6,634 nucleotides of DNA, from positions 1 to 6,634 of the forward strand of contig DRAO01000304.1 of the NCBI GenBank assembly GCA_011041825.1. Reading direction: 5' to 3'. Made by a program: the position numbers and the translations under genes. Source of the DNA: Chloroflexota bacterium (GTDB lineage Bacteria > Chloroflexota > Anaerolineae > SpSt-600). Under the pieces are notes generated by a model that saw only the letters and a list, made by a program, of their open reading frames with translations, did no database searches and was not told where the DNA came from. This document shows positions 6,142-6,634 of the stretch, in pieces; the stretch's first letter is position 1, and every line of letters starts with the position of its first letter.

Positions 6142-6502
6142 CTTTTCCTCCCTCATCCCCCATTAGGAGAACTCCATCCCGTTGTATCTCCCGCCACAGG
6201 GTAGCCTTGAACCGCTCCATCTCCTCCCAGCGTTCTTTGGAGAGGGAGTGGGTGTTGATGAGAACATCATATTCATAAGAAACCCTCGCCCCGGTAAGGC
6301 TTACTTGCTCCACGAGTTTCCAATCCCATCTATCTAGGATGACGAGGACATCCAAGTCGGAATCCGGCTCAAAATCCCCTCTGGCTTTGGAACCGAAAAA
6401 CCATATTTCTTCGAGGGATTCTTTAAGGGCTCTCTTCAACCGTTCGGTAAATTCTTCTAATGCCTTTAGTTCATTTTGCCTCAGATAATTAAGCGTACCC
6501 AT
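6113..6502 (-). CDS. MNT-type nucleotidyltransferase (MntA-like antitoxin candidate)
   Basis: Minimal nucleotidyltransferases of the pol-beta superfamily transfer nucleotides from NTP. In characterised HEPN/MNT toxin-antitoxin pairs, MntA adds AMP to a tyrosine next to the HEPN RNase site and so disarms it. This 129-aa protein has a helical N-terminus, then FFGSKARGDFEPDSDLDVLV (35-54): GS at 37-38 and DxD at 49/51 with ten residues between, the intact GS-x10-DxD motif. D79 in YEYDVLI is the likely third metal ligand. The ATG at 6502 lies inside the end of the upstream HEPN-like gene (14-nt overlap). Its AGGAG sits directly against the ATG, an unusually short spacing, so coupled re-initiation is likely. 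The last 15 residues (Gly/Asp/Glu-rich) overlap the ribosome site and start of the next gene and are probably a by-product of that overlap. Confidence 0.88.
   Translation of the reverse strand: MGTLNYLRQNELKALEEFTERLKRALKESLEEIWFFGSKARGDFEPDSDLDVLVILDRWDWKLVEQVSLTGARVSYEYDVLINTHSLSKERWEEMERFKATLWREIQRDGVLLMGDEGGKDDGGGEEAG
6147..6151 (-). promoter_or_regulatory. Ribosome binding site that sets the DUF5665-like start
   Basis: GGAGG on the minus strand stands 5 nt before the ATG at 6141 and lies inside the nucleotidyltransferase reading frame. It supports the shorter of two possible starts. Confidence 0.7.
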
Positions 6503-6634
6503 CTCCTAAACCCCCCATATCCCTCAGCACTTCCTCAACACGCTCTACAAATCCCTCAGCCCATTCTAGGTCCCGCTTAGCGGTATCATAACTCAACGGC
6601 TCAAGGGTATAATCTCCTAAATGACGGTCTTCCA
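6489..6634 (-). CDS. HEPN-domain protein, UPF0332-like (C-terminal 47 residues, rest outside window)
   Basis: An open minus-strand frame enters from the window edge and ends with TAA at 6491-6489. It encodes EDRHLGDYTLEPLSYDTAKR, then DLEWAEGFVERVEEVLRDMG and GLGDGYA. The helix-rich pattern with R..(A/G)DY, a short loop, then A..D...A..F...V...L is typical of the end of UPF0332-type HEPN proteins, and the adjoining MNT nucleotidyltransferase is their usual partner. HEPN toxins are RNases whose R-x4-6-H motif lies earlier in such proteins, so it cannot be checked here. The frame overlaps the nucleotidyltransferase start by 14 nt. The family call leans partly on context; a different small helical partner of the nucleotidyltransferase is possible. 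Confidence 0.7.
   Translation of the reverse strand, partial: EDRHLGDYTLEPLSYDTAKRDLEWAEGFVERVEEVLRDMGGLGDGYA

Noticed and set aside
6142..6156. Longer start (ATG at 6156) for the DUF5665-like gene
   Set aside because: No well-spaced ribosome site; the ATG at 6141 has GGAGG at 5 nt.

Overview
The window reads as bacterial chromosome, moderately GC-rich, with strong Shine-Dalgarno sites (GGAGG types), short intergenic gaps and overlapping genes. The gene families (TreT-type trehalose synthase, glutaconate-CoA-transferase-like subunit, short-chain acyl-CoA dehydrogenase, DUF5665-like membrane protein, HEPN/MNT pair) fit an anaerobic and possibly thermophilic bacterium such as a Chloroflexota or Firmicutes-related lineage. 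That placement is inference; no marker gene is present.

Left part, + strand (1-2929): the C-terminal end of a MalG-type sugar ABC-transporter permease (cut by the window edge), a 247-nt non-coding gap holding an inverted repeat, a short CCTCTGTG repeat and a good sigma70-like promoter, then inositol 2-dehydrogenase (iolG) and a GT4 trehalose synthase (treT). Together they suggest uptake and first-step metabolism of a sugar, polyol or trehalose. A perfect 16-bp hairpin sits between iolG and treT.

Middle part, - strand (2977-5759, read right to left): an orphan CoA-transferase beta subunit that retains its presumed catalytic Glu, an acyl-CoA dehydrogenase, a candidate 30-codon small ORF bridging the next gap, and a 255-aa protein that resembles the RpiA/DeoR/CoA-transferase (ISOCOT) fold but that I cannot name. 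The set looks like part of an acyl-CoA (carboxylic acid) degradation operon, but no CoA-transferase alpha subunit is next to the beta subunit. The + and - operons converge on a 17-bp hairpin centred at 2953.

Right part, - strand (5848-6634): the C-terminus of a likely HEPN protein (cut by the window edge), an MNT-type nucleotidyltransferase with an intact GS-x10-DxD site, and a small membrane protein (DUF5665-like). The three genes overlap one another, so they look like a toxin/antitoxin-type pair translationally coupled to a membrane protein. This is the least ordinary arrangement here.

Three intergenic hairpins (1628-1666, 2934-2972, 5793-5825) lie just 3' of genes and share a TGCGG...CCGCA stem. 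Two of them share an identical 11-nt core while their outer stems differ but still pair, which suggests a dispersed structured repeat used as a 3'-end element.
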